From contig NYWC01000080.1 in NCBI GenBank assembly GCA_002684935.1, forward strand, positions 7,087 to 13,193: a stretch of 6,107 nt of DNA. The letters run 5' to 3'. The stretch is from Gammaproteobacteria bacterium (GTDB taxonomy: Bacteria; Pseudomonadota; Gammaproteobacteria; Pseudomonadales; Pseudohongiellaceae). The stretch's first letter is position 1. Each line of letters opens with the position of its first letter. The position numbers and the translations under genes were made by a program. Shown in pieces: positions 6,005 through 6,107 of the stretch. The notes beneath the pieces are model-generated. The model saw only the letters and a program-made list of their open reading frames with translations, made no database searches and was not told the DNA's origin.

Positions 6005-6107
6005 CAAGTTGGCCACCGCGGCGCTGTATTTGCCTGCGGGGAGATAGGTGCAGGGAAAACCACCCACTCAAAATCGCTTGCTGCTGAAAAGAATGCGGTT
6101 CTAATTT
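6005..6107 (+). pseudogene. Start-less 5' fragment of a P-loop NTPase/kinase-like gene, truncated by the window edge
   Basis: From 6023 this frame reads AVFACGEIGAGKTT and then a helix-like stretch ending EKNAVLI, exactly the beta-strand, Walker A (GEIGAGKTT, 6038-6064), helix, beta-strand order of small P-loop kinases such as the AAA_33 / predicted ATP-kinase type (often starting only a few residues before the strand). The frame is open to the window end, so the rest is not seen. Between the in-frame TAG at 6002-6004 and the Walker A there is no ATG, GTG or TTG; the only nearby TTG (6009) is in another frame and soon meets a stop. So the gene may be frameshifted, may have lost its start, may carry a sequence error, or may use a rare start. 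It lies 28 bp after the dehydrogenase stop. Walker A assignment is firm; the exact family and the gene's integrity are not. Confidence 0.55.

Noticed and set aside
5973..6107. Open frame on the minus strand at the right edge (44 codons to a TAA)
   Set aside because: Its composition is not protein-like and the plus strand in the same bases encodes a clear Walker A motif.

Overview
The window looks like chromosomal DNA of a Gram-negative bacterium, most likely an aquatic gammaproteobacterium. Three exported proteins and one lipoprotein carry typical Sec signals, ribosome binding sites are of the AAGGA/AGAGG type, and the gene content (tannase-family esterase, CHRD protein, cytochrome c/PQQ dehydrogenase lipoprotein) suits that group. 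The lineage is an inference from gene content only. I see no tRNA, rRNA, CRISPR array, insertion sequence or phage gene.

Layout. The left part (1-1323) is transcribed leftward: a SRAP (YedK/HMCES-like) abasic-site DNA-protein crosslinking gene (646-1323), then 53 bp downstream a small SnoaL/NTF2-like gene (218-592), then the first 35 codons of a secreted protein that leaves the window at base 1. A 94-bp divergent promoter region (1324-1417) separates this from rightward genes: a secreted tannase/feruloyl esterase-family hydrolase (1418-3076) with the CS-D-HC catalytic motif and a cysteine pattern matching MHETase; a 223-bp gap; a small secreted CHRD-domain protein (3300-3746); and 46 bp later a large outer-membrane-type lipoprotein (3793-5976) fusing an N-terminal cytochrome c to a PQQ-dependent dehydrogenase propeller. 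At the right edge an open frame encodes a clear Walker A P-loop (6005-6107) but has no visible start codon and a stop just upstream, so it is a broken gene, an assembly error or a non-standard start.

How the genes may work together. The three rightward genes all encode envelope or periplasmic proteins. The esterase would release an alcohol, diol or acid from an ester, the quinoprotein would oxidise an alcohol and pass electrons to its own heme, and the CHRD protein may be an accessory. That resembles in outline the dehydrogenase-plus-hydrolase logic of polyvinyl alcohol degradation. The substrate cannot be read from sequence. The most unusual feature is the quinoprotein active site, which lacks the vicinal Cys-Cys and two usual metal ligands but has an Asp-x-Asp pair at the catalytic aspartate. 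The leftward genes (DNA repair, SnoaL-like) have no obvious functional link to the rightward set.
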